Shown piece by piece: positions 12,650-13,901 of a DNA stretch of 13,901 nucleotides. The stretch comes from JBGCDD01 sp045105075 (lineage in GTDB: Bacteria; Pseudomonadota; Alphaproteobacteria; Rhodobacterales; Rhodobacteraceae): positions 1 through 13,901 of the forward strand of contig JBGCDD010000009.1 of the NCBI GenBank assembly GCA_045105075.1, given 5' to 3'. The notes under the pieces were generated by a model. That model saw only the letters and a list, made by a program, of their open reading frames with translations, had not been told where the DNA came from and made no database searches. Made by a program: the position numbers and the translations under genes. How positions within the stretch are numbered: the stretch's first letter is position 1; each line of letters opens with the position of its first letter.

Positions 12650-13901
12650 ATGACAGACTTTTTGAACAGGCTGGCGTTGGCCATGATCATGGTTTTGTGC
12701 CTCAGCGTGCCAATCGGGGCTCAGGTGTCACTGTCTACAGTTACCGGGTCGGCTGTCACGGGCGAACCGGCGCAAAATGATCTGGCCGCCGCCATCGCCG
12801 AGGCCGCAGCGCAGGGCGTCAGTGTTGTGATTATCGACAGTGCCGGCAATCTGGTCGCCACCCAACCCGGGCCAACGCCTGAAACCGAGGTCAATCCGAT
12901 GGAGGGCGCGTCGATGTTGATGCGCACTCAGTCCGAAGTGTCGCGCTTTCGCGAGCGCCTGCGCGAACGGTTGGACGCGCTGCCCAATTCACTGGCCGAG
13001 GTCGCCTATATTCTGCGCGCCACCAGCCCGGACGGGCGCATCATGACCTATGTCGAGGTGCTGCTGTGGTCGATGGGGTTGTTTTTGTTTTCGCGCTTTG
13101 TCACCACCGAGATCTACGGCAAGCGCATCGTGCGCAATTTCGTGGTTGGGCGGATCAAGGAAAACCCGCAAGGTTACGCCGAGAAAATGCCGTTTTTGGT
13201 GTTTCGTTTCATCATGGGCGTTGGCGGGACATTGTTTTCCATGGCCGTGGCGTATGGCACCGGAGCGCTGATTTTTGGTGGCGTTGATGACATATCGGTG
13301 CAGATCACCATTGCCGCGATCTATGCCGGGTATTTTGCGGCACGCACGGTGTCTGATCTGTGGCGCATGATCCTGTCGCCGTTCCTCAGCCAGTACAGGA
13401 TTCCCAAGTTCTCGGACCGGGACGCAAAGCGGCTCCATTACTGGGCGTCGATCCTTGCCGGGTTCTCGGTTTTTGTGGCGATGTTCAGCTCTTGGATTGC
13501 GGATTTCGGGCTCAACTACAACGTCTATGCGATCCTGACTGGCCTGCTGGGTCTGGTCACGTTGTTGCTGAACATTGCGATGATCCTGTTCAACGCGCGC
13601 GCCATTTCCAATGCCATTCGCAACGGGCGCGACAAGGACGATGTGTCCTGGTTGCTGCGCACTCTGTCGCTGCTTTGGGCGCCTGCGCTGATTGTTTATT
13701 TCACCTTTGGCTGGCTCAAGCTGGCCTTTGATCTGGTGCTGGAAAACCCCATTGGCATTCCGGTGATTGCCGGGGCCTATTTGGTGTTCCTGTCGATGAT
13801 CGTGGTTTACGGAGTGTTCAACTACATCATCGAGCGGTTTTACGACCGCAAATTGCAGGTCGAACGGCTGAACACAGAACTGGCCGCGGCCGAGGCCCAG
13901 G
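12650..13901 (+). CDS. N-terminal part of a large MscS-type mechanosensitive channel-like membrane protein
   Basis: 417 codons are present and the gene runs off the right edge. The start ATG at 12650 is bounded by an in-frame TGA at 12629; the ribosome binding site is weak (GGGG about 12 bases upstream). Residues 1-25 look like a signal peptide (basic start, hydrophobic core, cleavage near PIGA-Q). A soluble, probably periplasmic stretch of about 105 residues follows, with a charged helix RFRERLRERL near 99-108. About seven hydrophobic segments then follow near 134-152, 183-209, 215-231, 264-286, 291-314, 334-357 and 370-394. The visible end (ERFYDRKLQVERLNTELAAAEAQ) begins a charged helix or coiled coil. 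The layout matches the N-terminal region of large MscS-family proteins, whose pore and beta domain would lie beyond the window. This is a probable but unproven call, because the diagnostic domain is missing. Confidence 0.6.
   Translation, partial: MTDFLNRLALAMIMVLCLSVPIGAQVSLSTVTGSAVTGEPAQNDLAAAIAEAAAQGVSVVIIDSAGNLVATQPGPTPETEVNPMEGASMLMRTQSEVSRFRERLRERLDALPNSLAEVAYILRATSPDGRIMTYVEVLLWSMGLFLFSRFVTTEIYGKRIVRNFVVGRIKENPQGYAEKMPFLVFRFIMGVGGTLFSMAVAYGTGALIFGGVDDISVQITIAAIYAGYFAARTVSDLWRMILSPFLSQYRIPKFSDRDAKRLHYWASILAGFSVFVAMFSSWIADFGLNYNVYAILTGLLGLVTLLLNIAMILFNARAISNAIRNGRDKDDVSWLLRTLSLLWAPALIVYFTFGWLKLAFDLVLENPIGIPVIAGAYLVFLSMIVVYGVFNYIIERFYDRKLQVERLNTELAAAEAQ

Noticed and set aside
1..13901. 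CRISPR array, tRNA or rRNA gene, complete insertion sequence
   Set aside because: No regularly spaced repeat-spacer pattern, no cloverleaf or rRNA-like sequence and no transposase motif was seen on either strand.

Overview
The window looks like a chromosomal stretch of an alphaproteobacterium, most likely Rhodobacterales/Roseobacteraceae. The reasons are the GC-rich coding sequence, the split glutamate-synthase genes glxB-glxC-glxD placed before a type III glutamine synthetase, the DUF1045 and Methyltransf_17 type proteins, and very tight gene packing. The taxonomic call is inference from gene content. No RNA gene, intact transposase, integrase or CRISPR array was found.

Layout: everything from 1 to 12375 that is clearly coding lies on the minus strand; one gene on the plus strand starts at 12650 and runs off the right end. 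(a) 1-3143, read right to left: glxB, glxC, glxD and the first 26 codons of glnT form a nitrogen-assimilation operon. A 24-bp inverted repeat lies upstream of glxB, and three tandem 27-bp hairpin-forming units lie between glxC and glxD. (b) 3346-4035: rpe, ribulose-phosphate 3-epimerase, on the same strand. (c) 4036-5259: about 1.2 kb with no convincing gene, visibly less GC-rich, holding a 14-bp inverted repeat, an 8-bp-stem hairpin and a 21-bp near-palindrome. It may be a decayed insertion or pseudogene region. (d) 12375 down to 5260: eight genes in one run, in which every junction overlaps or abuts. In order of transcription: a GT-B glycosyltransferase, two GT4-type glycosyltransferases, a histidine phosphatase, a second GT-B glycosyltransferase related to the first, a NodB-like deacetylase, a small SAM methyltransferase, and a DUF1045 2H-type phosphoesterase. 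(e) 12376-12649: divergent intergenic region with three tandem 14-bp units and an inverted repeat. (f) 12650-13901: N-terminal 417 residues of a multi-pass membrane protein resembling the N-terminal part of large MscS-family mechanosensitive channels.

How they fit together: GlxB supplies a glutaminase (class II amidotransferase) domain, GlxC the GXGXG beta-helix and GlxD the FMN synthase domain of a split GOGAT-like enzyme, and GlnT would supply or recycle the gamma-glutamyl amide. The eight-gene run has the content of a small pathway building a glycosylated compound: four glycosyl transfers, dephosphorylation, deacetylation, methylation and hydrolysis of a phosphodiester or cyclic phosphate. 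No flippase, polymerase or exporter is visible in the window, so the product (glycolipid, glycan or soluble glycoside) cannot be named. This run is the best candidate for an undescribed system here.
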